Source of the DNA: Wurfbainia villosa
Taxonomy: Eukaryota; Streptophyta; Magnoliopsida; Zingiberales; Zingiberaceae
Assembly: GCA_025175895.1 (NCBI GenBank)
Contig: CM045990.1
Coordinates: forward strand, 41,536,658 to 41,600,657
Direction: 5' to 3'
Length of the DNA stretch: 64,000 nt
Below, piece by piece: positions 24,465 to 34,812 of this stretch. Made by a program: the position numbers and the translations under genes. Position 1 is the stretch's first letter. Every line of letters starts with the position of its first letter. Under the pieces are notes generated by a model. That model did no database searches, was not told the DNA's origin, and was given only the letters and a program-made list of their open reading frames with translations.

Positions 24465-27400
24465 TGTAAGATATCAAAAAATAAAATAATACTGATTAAT
24501 TAGGAAAAATACCACATAGAATTTTTCTAGAATTTTAGAAACTTTTCTGGACTTAAATGGAATTATTATAAATATTTACGGGGAAAACTTTATAGAGGGT
24601 TATTGGGTTAGGGAATGTGATTACAGGTTAATTGAATTTAACCTAAGTTTGGTTTGCTTATTAAAATCGGCACCTCTTTTTATTTTCCTAAATTTTCTAT
24701 TTCCTCATTCTCGATCGTGACTTTCTCCATCTCCCAGTCGCGTGACTCTTCCCGACGATTGACCACAGCATCGGTCGATCTACCACTGCCGATGCCCGAG
24801 CCATCTCGCCGCCGCCTTCCCTATCTCATTCGACACTGAGATCCCAGTGTCATGGTCTTCCTTTGTAGTCCTGGCGCCGCTGCTATCAACTGCCTTCATA
24901 GTGAATGGATCCCAACTACCGCTTATCCCGTTGATTGCCGGCTGTGAGCGACATCTCCAAGGTGAACACTCAGATTCGCCGCCATGTCTGACCTATGTTG
25001 CCTCCTCCCTTGAGCCCTAGATCAACCATCTGTCACTGCACCGATCAATTTCTCATTAATCCTCTACCACAGCTCAGATCTCTGATGAGATTCGTGACCA
25101 TTCCTTGATCGAGTTGCGACAACGATGTCGACACGGTTGCAATTCAGGTTTGTCATTGGGTTTTCTTCCTTAGTTGTGATCTGTGATTTATGGAGGAGCA
25201 ACTGCGCTGCCGCTGTGATTGGGAAGCACAACACGACTGTAGCTTGCGATGATCTGAATGCTTCAATCGGCAGAGTCGGGGGAGGAGGGTGTGTTATGGA
25301 TGATACTTCCAAGTTATATTAAGATCTCATCTATTCTTAGGGATTTTGGTTGGCGATTAGGAGATTAAAGATAATCTGAATACAATGTAGGTGATCGACA
25401 GTGCATTGAATTTTTGGATAGGTTGTGGGCAGTTGAAGCAACATGAGATTTGGGGATTCGTCAGTGTGATGCTTGGATTGTGCTGGAGCAAATGAGGTAA
25501 GTTTTGTGGTTGTATGAATAGTAATTGATTTAAGATTATTTGGAGATGATACTATTGATTAGTTGAGATTAGATTTATGGGGTTGAATTTGATTAATGGA
25601 ACTAATCAATAGTTGATAAATTGTATAGGATTAACTTGTTGTGTGACAAACAAAGATTAGGTAAGTTCTGATCTGTTTATGCTATAGTGTGTAGGACTTT
25701 GATTATTGATGGATGCTTGTACATGTGGATAATGTCGAGCTACATATCAGGTGGGTAATTTCCTACCCTGGTCAGGTAGTTGTAAATCTTGATGCACGAG
25801 GATTTAAATTTATGATCATATTAACTTGACTCCACTCCTGTTATGCTATTGCTTGATACTTATTCTTTGCCCTTTAAATACTCTATGGTTGTTATCACAT
25901 TTTCCTTCATCATGATTAGGAGTTACATATGTGATGTATGTAAGTCTATAGTTGTTCAGTTATGTGTACATAGCGGAGTACGGATGAAGACTTGATTTGT
26001 AAATTGGATAAAAGGTCATCCGGGGATGGATAATATCCTGAATGTAAAATTGATTCTACGCCATATCCTCATGTATGCGATCTATTACGGATCATATGTT
26101 TATGTATGGTCATGTGGATTGTGGATAGTGTGTCGCTACGGACTGGTGGTCCTAGCTTGGTATTGATTAGTTGAGTACGACTCTCTGTAGCATAGAGAAT
26201 ATATTGATCAATTGAGTATGACTCTCTGTAGGATACAGAGTGTTAATTAGTTGAGTATGACTCTCTGTAGGATAGAGAGTATGTGGTGGATGTATGTATG
26301 TGTGACTGTGCATTCATGCTATTTACATGCATGCTGGTGAATTGATCTCCTTTGTAGTCAAGAGAGTCATCAGTCATTCTACCTTCGCGGTTACTCGTGG
26401 TATTAGTTGTTGGTGTGAGGGCAGAGTATTTGTTGTGCCACACTCGACCACTATAGATGGTGGTAGCTGGAGTTGTGTGTAGTTGTCTTAAGTGTGTGGC
26501 ACTCGATTACTCATGGGTAGTGATTGTCAGAGTGGCCAATAGCAGGGACCCCCGTTGTGTAGCTAGCTCTTTATACTTATATGCTACTTGTTCATACTGC
26601 CCACTCGGCCACTCGAGAGTAGTGGTTGGTATTGAGTTGAGACAGTTATCATGTCGAGCCACCTAGACCACACTGGGATCGTGGTAGCAGTTGGGATATA
26701 TATATAGATGCAGTTTATATATATACTTGGTGTGATGTTGCATTTGTTTGTATTATATTTGCTGCATTTGTTTGTACATTATCATACATGCTACTTGCAT
26801 TTCCTATATGGTTGTGTGTGGGATACCTGTGTATGAGTTGGTCGGACTATGGGACACCTTTGACCTGCATCATGATGTTGTATGAGTTAGACCAGATTTA
26901 TTGTTTGTATTCGTTATAGAATGTTCGTAAGGCAGTTATTGATTGCAGAGTTAGTATTACTCTTCATGTTGTATATTGTGGATATATGCTCAGGTTGGAT
27001 GAGTGTAGCATAGCAGACTTTCAGGTATGTCTGCACCTTACATTGTTCAGTTGTTTAGATGGTATATATATGTATATATATATTATACTGGTGTATACCT
27101 GTTATATCTTTAGATGATATATTGTTAAATCTCATGAGATTTATACTAGATATGCATTATCTTTCATATTACCGCTGAGTTTTATACTCACCACCACAGA
27201 CCCTTGGTTTTCTTGTTGCCCGGGTAACAAGTGAAAGACTTGGTGATGGCTTGGAGCATCGCTAGCTGATCCATTTCATCTCACTTCCGAGGCTCCTGTG
27301 GTTATTTTGGTTTTCCGTATGCTTTAGTTATGTACTTGGAGTTTATGTGGGTTATGTGTTGTGGACTTGTTTTGTTGGTGTACACATGTGTTGTTTCGGA

Positions 27401-27615
27401 TTTTATGTCGGTACTTTCTTATTTTGTGGTCAGTCATACCAGTATGCATTGTCGCGAAGTTTGTTATTTCGTTGTGATGATTTCCACTGTGAGTTTGATA
27501 TTATATGTATATCGGTTGTTGTGGTTATGGCCGAAAGGCTTTGTATGAACAAGATATTGTGTCACGTCTGGAGATCTTTGTCCATTTTTATTTCGGCATA
27601 CTCTCGGGGCATGAC
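24465..27615 (+). repeat. 3' LTR of Tekay/Del element C
   Basis: It starts TGTAAGATATC straight after the purine tract and ends GGGGCATGACA. It contains the inverted 41-bp minisatellite at 26165-26283 and TA-rich runs near 26700 and 27070. Small frames such as 25125-25322 and 27347-27664 have no family match and are LTR by-products. Confidence 0.8.
26165..26283. repeat. 41-bp minisatellite, about three degenerate copies (inverted)
   Basis: Units read TTGAGTATGACTCTCTGTAG, the reverse complement of the unit at 12363-12567. The opposite orientation agrees with element C lying on the plus strand. Confidence 0.85.
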
Positions 27616-29226
27616 AGAGTTTCACATTCAAAATTTTATTCTAAATATTTTCAAAAGAAATTAAATGTAAGCATAACAATTTTACTTTAAGGGGAAATCA
27701 AGAATCTAGAGGGAGCCTAAAAGATTTGTGTTGCTAAATTATGGAATATTTAATATCTTTTCAAAAACTATGTTTTAAAATGAAATTGGATGAGAAATAT
27801 TTTTAAGGGGGAGAGAGAAAAATTTAAAGAAACTCAAGTAATTTACTTGAACTTGAAATTTGACTTATCAATCTAAGTAATGATTAGTTACTTGATACTC
27901 AAAACAACTTTTTTTCTAAGTAACTTAGCATTATTTGGAAAATGAGAGTTAGTTAAGCTAAGTTTAAACTTAAGATATCTTTTTAAATCCAAACAAATCA
28001 TGATAGAATCTATATTTAGAATCTTGAACACTAGTTTTGAAAATTTAAAGCTTGAATTAAGGAAGAGTTTTAAAAATTTAAATCGTAATGAATGGAGATA
28101 TTGAAAATTTAATACTTAAATTAAGGGGGAGAAAAACTTACTAAAAAGATTAAGTCTTTTGGAAAACTTGAATATTTTTTTAAAGCTTAAATATTTTTTA
28201 TGTTAGAAGACTTATTTCAAGTTTTAAATGCACAAAAATACTAGTTAGGTTTTGATGTATGGGAGAAAAATAATTTAAAATACTTATATTAAGGGGAGTT
28301 TTGTAAAGTTTTAAAAATTTCTTAATTTTGAAAATTTCAAAGATATTAAGGGGGAGTTTTGTAAAGTTATTAAATTTGAAAAATATTCAGAGAAGTTAGA
28401 ATTTTGAAAATTAAAATTTGAAAAATGTTTTTAAGGGGGAGTTAGAAAATTTTGAGAAATTTTGAAATTTTGAAAATTTTGAAAAATGAAAATTTGAAAA
28501 ATGTTTTTATGAATGGGGAGTTAGAAGGTGTTAGAATTTTGAAAATTAAATTTTTGAAAAATATTTTGAAGGTGAGCTAAAATTTCATAAACATTTTAAG
28601 GGGAGCATTGATAAATTTTGAAAATGGAGTTAAAATTCTAGAAATTTAATCTTTAGAAAATTTTGAAATCCAAAGATAAAGAGGGAGATATCATCTTTAA
28701 AAGAAAACTCTTATTGAATAAATTTAGGGGGAGAATTGATAAAATTAAGCATCATTGTTAGAATTTTTTTAAGACTTTAATTCTCTACAAAGTTGGGAAT
28801 CTGCCCAACTAGCAGCCCCCTGTCACTCGTCCCAGGGCTATGGCGAGAGGGATGTAAATCGCGGGGGGATGAGGTCCTTGACACGGTGGCAAGGCGGAGG
28901 GGGTCATCCTGAAGCCGGGGGATTTTAGACCCCTCCTTAATCGACCTCGCCCATTACGCAAGCAACCCCCCTTACCATTAAGACTTAAGACTTTAATTCT
29001 CATCTTTACAATTGGTGGCATTTTGAATTTAATGTTGTTTTTTAATGTATGCCAAAGGGGGAGAGAGGAGATTGAAAGTTAGAAAAAAAAGACTTAAAGG
29101 GAGGGAGATTTAAAGTTGTTTATGCATATGAGCATGTCATGCATATTCAATGCATTTCTGATATATGCTATAATTGGATATTGTAGTTTAATTCTCCTAA
29201 TTTTAACTGATGTGTTGTCATACATC
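27616..29226 (+). other. Non-coding 3' internal region of Copia element G
   Basis: AT-rich DNA without a coding frame, studded with AAGGGGGAG-like purine runs (near 27805, 28125, 28300, 28355, 28435, 28725, 29055, 29095). This is characteristic of the region before the 3' LTR in the Copia elements here. Its upstream part is missing because element C abuts it at 27615. A GC-rich SINE-like insertion sits at 28786-28987. Confidence 0.65.
28786..28987 (-). mobile_element. SINE-like insertion with 15-bp target duplication
   Basis: A 202-base GC-rich block stands in strongly AT-rich DNA. It is flanked by AAGACTTTAATTCTC at 28771-28785 and 28988-29002. Duplicates of this length are typical of target-primed (LINE-dependent) insertion. 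On the minus strand it reads as a compact unit ending CCCAACTTTGTA. I cannot confirm pol III boxes, so the SINE assignment is inference. Confidence 0.6.
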
Positions 29227-29240
29227 AAAAAGGGGGAGAT
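29227..29240 (+). other. Polypurine tract of element G
   Basis: AAAAAGGGGGAGAT immediately precedes the LTR at 29241. Confidence 0.85.
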
Positions 29241-30558
29241 TGTTGATGCAGAGAGCATCACTCCTTGGTTTTGATGTATGAACCATAGTTAAAGTTAGGA
29301 CTTACTTGCATTCTAATATCAGTGTTAAGTGTGCATACTTAACAGGAAGTCCTAGTAGGTCGTGTTGACCGGATACTAGGTAGATGACTTGACAGATTAG
29401 GAGGACCGGACACCAGGCATGAAGTCCAGATGGGTCGTGTGGATCGAAAATTTGGCATGAAGACCGGTTGGGTCAGGAGATCGGATAATCGACAAAAAGT
29501 CCAGCTGGTTCAGGTAGACCAGACAGTTGGTGGAAGCCCTGGTGGGTCAGATTGGATGTTAAGAATAGTAAGTCTGACAGATAGCCGACAGATAATCCTC
29601 GAGTGAAGAGGTGAGGTCGAGTCTTCTTTAGGGGGACAAAGCTAGGTGTCGATCCGACAGTGAGTCCGCGTGGGACTTAGAAGTCGAGATTGAGCAGTAT
29701 TACTACTGCTATCTTGTTTTGTATTATCTATTTATGCTAATCTTATTTTTTAGGGATCAGTCGACTAAATAGACTATAGTCAATTGACATCCAGTCAACT
29801 GGGTATGTTTCAGTCGACTAGATACCTAGTTGGCAGGATTAGCTGGTGATCATTCAAAGATCTGACAGTGCAGATGGAAAGAGTTTTAGTCGACTGGTGA
29901 GTTTTAGTCGACTTAAGAGGCAAAATTCCCGATACGAAGCTAGGTGACCTGGAGTCAACTACAACATGTTCAGTCGACTGGAAGACCAAAAGTTCCATAT
30001 CGACGGGCTGATGTGGAGTCGATTGGAAGGCATTTCAGTCGACTAGAAAAGGTTTATAAAATAAGTGCTTGACCAACTCCAAAAAAGATACTGCTACTAC
30101 GTCGAAGTCCTTTCTCTATTCATTCTCATCTACTAGAGCTTCAATTCCTCACAAAGACACACATCCAACACTCCGTGCCTACTTTCAAATTTCCTTTAGT
30201 GTCGGTATAACTTAGCTCTAATTTTGTTTGTATTCATTTTACCTTTGTGTACTTAATTTCAAAAGAGAATGTAGAGTATTACCTATCTCTCATTATTTAT
30301 AAAAAGTGAACCCCTCCGAAGTTGAAAGTTCTTAAGTCGGAGGGTTTATAGTGATTGTCCATCGAGGTAGCTCTTGGAAGAGCTACGGGCCTTAGAGTAG
30401 CAAACTTGTTAGGGTTGTGAACCAAGTAAATAGATTGTGTCTTGATTTCATTTATTCTGCTACTTACTCTAATTGAAAATATAAAATAAGTTTTAAAACT
30501 CTACAGAAAATTATAATCTCTGAGATTCACCCCTCTCTCTCAGAATATTTTGATCCTA
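29241..30558 (+). repeat. 3' LTR of Copia element G
   Basis: It begins TGTTGATGCAG after the purine tract. CAGTCGACTG-type palindromes spread over 29757-30046, one perfect copy at 29971, directly followed by the TATA box TTTATAAAATAA at 30053. The usual ATTCACCCC end motif is near 30525. The last few bases are lost at a junction with an inverted LTR fragment near 30558. Confidence 0.78.
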
Positions 30559-30890
30559 CCGTTTCTCCTTCCGAGATTCTCCTAGCATCACTCGACCACC
30601 AAGGTTTCTCCTTTCGAGATTCTCTTGGAGTCACCCAACCACCGAGGTTTCTCATCCCGAGATTCTCCTGGTGTCATTGACCACCGAGGTTTCTCGTCTC
30701 GAGATTCTCTTGGTGTCGTTAACCACTGAGGTTCCTCGTTCGGAGATTCTTCTGGTGTCGTTGACCTTGGCAAAGTCTAATACAATACTTGCACACTTAG
30801 CATAGTATATGAGATAATAAAATAGCTTAACTTTGAATCTTTGTCATTATCAAAACCAAGGTTCAATTAACTAGTGCCCCTGCACCAACA
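30559..30890 (-). repeat. Inverted Copia LTR fragment with 43-bp repeats
   Basis: Its reverse complement starts TGTTGGTGCAGGGGCAC, related to the start of element H at 16305. Positions 30560-30780 hold about four or five imperfect 43-bp units of CGAGATTCTC...CCACCGAGGTTTCTC. The repetitive peptide frame at 30588-30773 is only this repeat read through. No purine tract follows at 30891, so both ends are recombination junctions. Confidence 0.65.
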
Positions 30891-31635
30891 CTTTCATATT
30901 GGGGCTCCTACATCCTTGGGTTTCTCCTTCGTCTTGGGTGCCACTGAGCATTCTTGACTCTTTTTAAGCATTTTCTCTTATAATTCCCTACTTCCCTACA
31001 CTCAAAAAATATTATGTGACTTTTATTTTTAACAATTGTATTTGAGTTACCTTCCATGGTGGTTGTAGGAGGGTCCGGAGATGGTTCTTCACTATGTTTG
31101 GATGTAGAGGGTTCATCCTCTTGCTTTGGCGTTGGTGACCTATGCTCCCCCTCAATCCTAAAAGTGATGGCTTCTTCTATTTCTTCTACCGACTCGGATG
31201 TTGAACATCTTTCAGTCTCTGAATCATTATACTCTTGAGCTGATGAGTATTCTTCTTCGACTTTCTCCTTTTCTTGTGTCGGTGAAGGATTTTCATGAAA
31301 ATTTGCTAACTTGCTCCATAGCCCTTTGGCATCCTTATAATCTCCTAATTTACACAAGACATCATCAGGGATTAAATTAATTAGAAATTTTATTACCTTA
31401 ATATTTGTCTCAAATTTTTGGAGTTGTTCCTCGGTCTATTTCTTCTTCTTGAGGAATCCTCCCTTCTTGCCCTTGGAAATTCGAAACCACACTTCAAGAC
31501 GATCCAATATTCAATTTCAATTGGAATAAACGTCTTGATCCTTGCCTCCTATAGATCAAATCTCTCTACTTCACAGAATCCATAGGGCGGTGGAGTGTAG
31601 ATGTCATATCCAAGTCCATCATCGAGCAACTCCAT
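30891..31635 (-). pseudogene. Truncated Copia gag fragment
   Basis: The open part 31357-30908 encodes a Gag relative of the array proteins (KGLWSKLANFHENPSPTQE, then an acidic Ser/Glu stretch). Its zinc knuckle is ruined: IIFFECREVGNYKRKC lacks the first Cys and the His. The homologous start codon would be at 31635-31633, with broken frame between. Everything after the first knuckle is removed at 30890. The C-terminal 20 codons of the frame are shifted. Confidence 0.7.
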
Positions 31636-31696
31636 CCTTTTCTACTCCTCTAGTGCTTGTGCTCTCTTGGCGGTAAGTCCTGGAAGAGCATCCTCC

Positions 31697-31707
31697 CTCT
31701 GATACCA
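31697..31707 (-). other. Primer-binding site of the truncated Copia element
   Basis: TGGTATCAGAG on the minus strand, two bases inside the LTR starting at 31710. Confidence 0.85.
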
Positions 31708-31709
31708 CT

Positions 31710-33324
31710 TGTTGGGTACCTTTGGATGTGCTAGAGGGGGTGTGAATAGTGCCTTATCGATTTCGTTGATTGTGTTCGTGTGCTCATCTACAAATAGTTA
31801 GTACACTGCGGAAATACAAGCACAACAATAAGATTTTATGTTGTTCGGAACTTACGGTTCCTACTCCATAGCTGGGCTTTAGTATCTACTCCACTAAATC
31901 TTGTCTCCTTCTCGGCAACACACCGGAGGTGGAGAAAACCCCTTGCAATATAAATTACAACAACCAAATTCAACAGATACAAAAGCAAATAAAAGAAATG
32001 CAAAGAACACTTTACAAGATAATGCTTTCGATTGCTTGCTTGTTTGGTTGCTTTGAATGTCTTGGAAGGTTTGAAATGCAGCAACAAAACCCCTCCCAAA
32101 TGCTCTAGAACCAACCTTTGCTTTCTTCCCATCAAAGCCTTTCTATAACTCTGTGTCTTTTAGATTTTCACCTAGCAATCGCCCACTGAAAGGCCCTAAT
32201 GGACTGCCCACAATACCATTATCTCACAACGGACTAATCCATGTAGGATTATGGCAGATCAGTCGACTACCCTGACCTAGCTGTCAACTGCCATAACCAC
32301 CCATCGATTTCCATAAGCTAGCAATTGACTGTCAAATATTCTCTGCCCATGTCCATCGAAACCAGTCGACTTTCAGTGTCTAATTGACTGCTAAATCCTA
32401 GCAATTGATTGCCAAAGCCATAGGTCGTAGTCGAGCCTCATTGGACTACATGACCAATCAACTAGGCCATAACCCCAGTCTACTGCCCGAGTCAACTAGG
32501 TCTCTTGAGTGCCTTGCACTTGACCAGTCGATTGGCCAATACCACCAGTCGACTATTAAACATCAAACATGAGGTTTAACCCAAGTATGATCCCCTTATA
32601 CTTGATACTTACCTTTAACCTAGACCTAAGTTTTCTAGCCATCTCCATTAGCCTCACATCCTCAGGGTCCATCTGAGTCCTTCACGACTTGTTCACCTTT
32701 CACGCTAGCTTTGGTGCTTCCATTGGCTATGTCATGCCATCGGATTTACCTTTGCCAAGAGGCCGCACCTCTAGGACTTCTCCATTGCCAAGCCTCAATG
32801 CTTGGACTTTCACCACCAAGACTACACACTTGGACTTACATGCCCAAGACTACACTCTTGAACTTTTCATTTGCCAAATATCCATATTTGGACTTTCACC
32901 GCCAAGACTATACCCTTGGATTACACGACCAAGACTACACCCTTGGACTTTTCTTTTGCTATGTATCCATACTTGGACTTTCCCTTGCCAAGACTTCACC
33001 CTTGGACTTTTCCTTGTCAAGTATCCATACTTGGACTTCTCCAATGCCATGACTTCACCCTTGGACATTTTCTTCCCAAGTATCCATATTTAAATTTTCA
33101 CTCGAGTCTCACTCCAATTAGGCCAACTTTGACCTAAGGTCGATTGCTCCAATAATAGCCTCCTTACAATCTTCCCCATATGACCTTGGATATTCCAAAC
33201 ATCCACTTGTCATATGGTCAACATATGGCCAAACCATATTGATAAATCCATCGTCAAATATCAAAATCTTACTTGAGTCCCACTCGAGTTTGGTCAATTG
33301 TGACCTGTGTCGATTACGCTAACA
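31710..33324 (-). repeat. 5' LTR of truncated gag-only Copia element
   Basis: The 1,615-base LTR runs from TGTTGGGTACC to GCTAACA. It has the common design: hairpin-like CCAAG/CTTGG units at 32780-33090, palindromes in various states of decay at 32258-32560, and a weak TATA-like CTATAA near 32142. The 113- and 134-codon plus-strand frames at 32689-33093 are repeat read-through. Its right flank is ATGCT. Confidence 0.78.
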
Positions 33325-33372
33325 ATGCTCATGAGTTGATCCTAAGATTTTAGATACCAATCTATGGTTGTA
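33325..33372. other. Target DNA left of element D
   Basis: Forty-eight bases that continue at 46983 once element D and one TTGTA are removed. See the entry for 46983-47310. Confidence 0.7.
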
Positions 33373-33559
33373 TGTTGGGGATCTTTGGAAGGCTAGAGGG
33401 GGGTGAATAACCTCTTTTTTTTCTACAATAAAGGTTAGTGGAAGCAAAACAAAAACTAAATGAAAATTAAGAAGCTAAAACACAATCGCTGACAAGAAGG
33501 CTTTTATGTGGTTTGGAGATTAAGCTCCTACTCCATGGTGATCCTTGAGGTGGATCAAT
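33373..33559 (-). repeat. 3' LTR of element D, left part
   Basis: It matches 45796-45978. It is cut at GGATCAAT by element E; the LTR resumes at 38947. Positions 33555-33559 are the TCAAT target duplicate. Confidence 0.88.
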
Positions 33560-34689
33560 TGTTAGGGCAATCTCTTTCCATGATTAGGTTTTGATGTGTG
33601 TGGCAAAGGGTTTAAGTTAGTTTGTTATGTTGATTTGATATGTGCGTTGAAGTCGTGCAGGACTTAGTAATTCGCACATGGAGCCGTGGCGAGTTTCACA
33701 TCTCATGACTCGGTCCTTGAGTCGGTGAAGGATTGCTTTGCAGAAGCCGTGCGCTTGGAGCATCCGAGGGACCGCCGGACGAGAAGCTTAGAGTGAAGCC
33801 GGAGGAAGTAGACTTCGAGGCAAGAGACGCGAAGGAGCATTGTAGAGTCGTGTGCCTGATGCTGCCGAGGGACGTGGCCGCGAACGAAGAGAACTTCGAA
33901 GGCAAGGGACTCCGAGAGATGAGAGTGAGCGAATGTAACCCGAGAAGGGGTAGCTCTTAGGTGAAACTTGGCCATTTGGCTAAGTGTCGGATGGGATTTC
34001 CCGACACCAGTCGACTGCCATGTCATGGCAGTCGACTGCTCTGAGTCGATGGTTCGATCGATCGGCCGGAGCTAGTTGATCATGGAGTCGATCTCGCGGA
34101 GCACTCGACTGATTGACATCAGTCGACTGATGGGTGCCATCAGTCGACTGATGCCAATACCGTTGGATAGAATCCAACGTGGAAAGCAGCCGTTATTGGG
34201 CAATGGCTACAGGATCAGTCGATTGATCGAGGGCATCAGTCGACTGCTCCTGTGTCAACAGGAAGAAACCCTCTTCCTCTATAAAAAGGAAGAGCATGGG
34301 GCTTTGGGAGGTTAATGCTTGAACGCCCAACTACTCCTAAAGTGCCCTAAATGGTTTTCTACTCTTCTACTTGCTCTAATCTTCATTCTATTGTAGAAGA
34401 GTGATCTTGATTGTAAAGGTTACCTCCACCTAGCTTGGTGCAAAGGAGAGATCAATAGTGATTGGCTTTGGCAGAGTGATTCACCGTGGACGAATCGGAC
34501 CGTGGATTAGTGGTGTAGCCGTGAACCACGTTACATCTCGGTGTTTGTATTGTTTTATTTATCTTTTGCTTTGTCTTTATTTATATTTGCATATTCTGCT
34601 TGCGCTAATATTTTGTAGACGAGCAAAATACGACATCCATCGAACGAGGGCTATTCACCCCCCTCTAGCCGGCCAATCGATCCCCAACA
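33560..34689 (+). repeat. 5' LTR of element E
   Basis: 1,130 bases. Five perfect CAGTCGACTG palindromes lie at 34008, 34029, 34120, 34141 and 34237, upstream of a TATA box. Outer thirds match the 3' LTR at roughly 95% by eye; the middle (about 34000-34250) does not. The frames at 33733-33960 and 34458-34841 are LTR by-products. Confidence 0.9.
34280..34287 (+). promoter_or_regulatory. TATA box of element E 5' LTR
   Basis: TATAAAAA sits about 34 bases after the last palindrome. The equivalent box in the 3' LTR is at 38532-38539. Confidence 0.7.
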
Positions 34690-34691
34690 AG

Positions 34692-34703
34692 TGGTATCAG
34701 AGC
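34692..34703 (+). other. Primer-binding site of element E
   Basis: TGGTATCAGAGC, two bases after the 5' LTR end at 34689. Confidence 0.93.
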
Positions 34704-34812
34704 AAGGTCGCTCTTCAAGGACTAACCGCCGTGAGAGCACTACAAAAAGATTACCAGTTCAAACATTCACCCACCGAAGTTCGACGGCGAATTCTCTTGG
34801 TGGAAGAAGCGA

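Larger units (their letters stand above)
20277..27615 (+). mobile_element. Tekay/Del-type Gypsy element C (3' two-thirds), with solo LTR insertion
   Basis: Decayed pol lies at 20277-20833 and 23061-24464. A purine tract and a 3.15 kb 3' LTR follow (24465-27615). Pol wording matches element A on the opposite strand, for example 23325-23560 against 59640-59830. The 5' part is absent: the left edge abuts element B. A solo LTR (20834-23055) interrupts pol. Confidence 0.72.

Noticed and set aside
30588..30773. Repeat peptide (ESRDEKPRW units)
   Set aside because: Direct translation of 43-bp DNA repeats inside an LTR fragment.
32689..33093. 134- and 113-codon plus-strand frames
   Set aside because: Repeat read-through in an LTR, antisense to the element, no start context or family motif.
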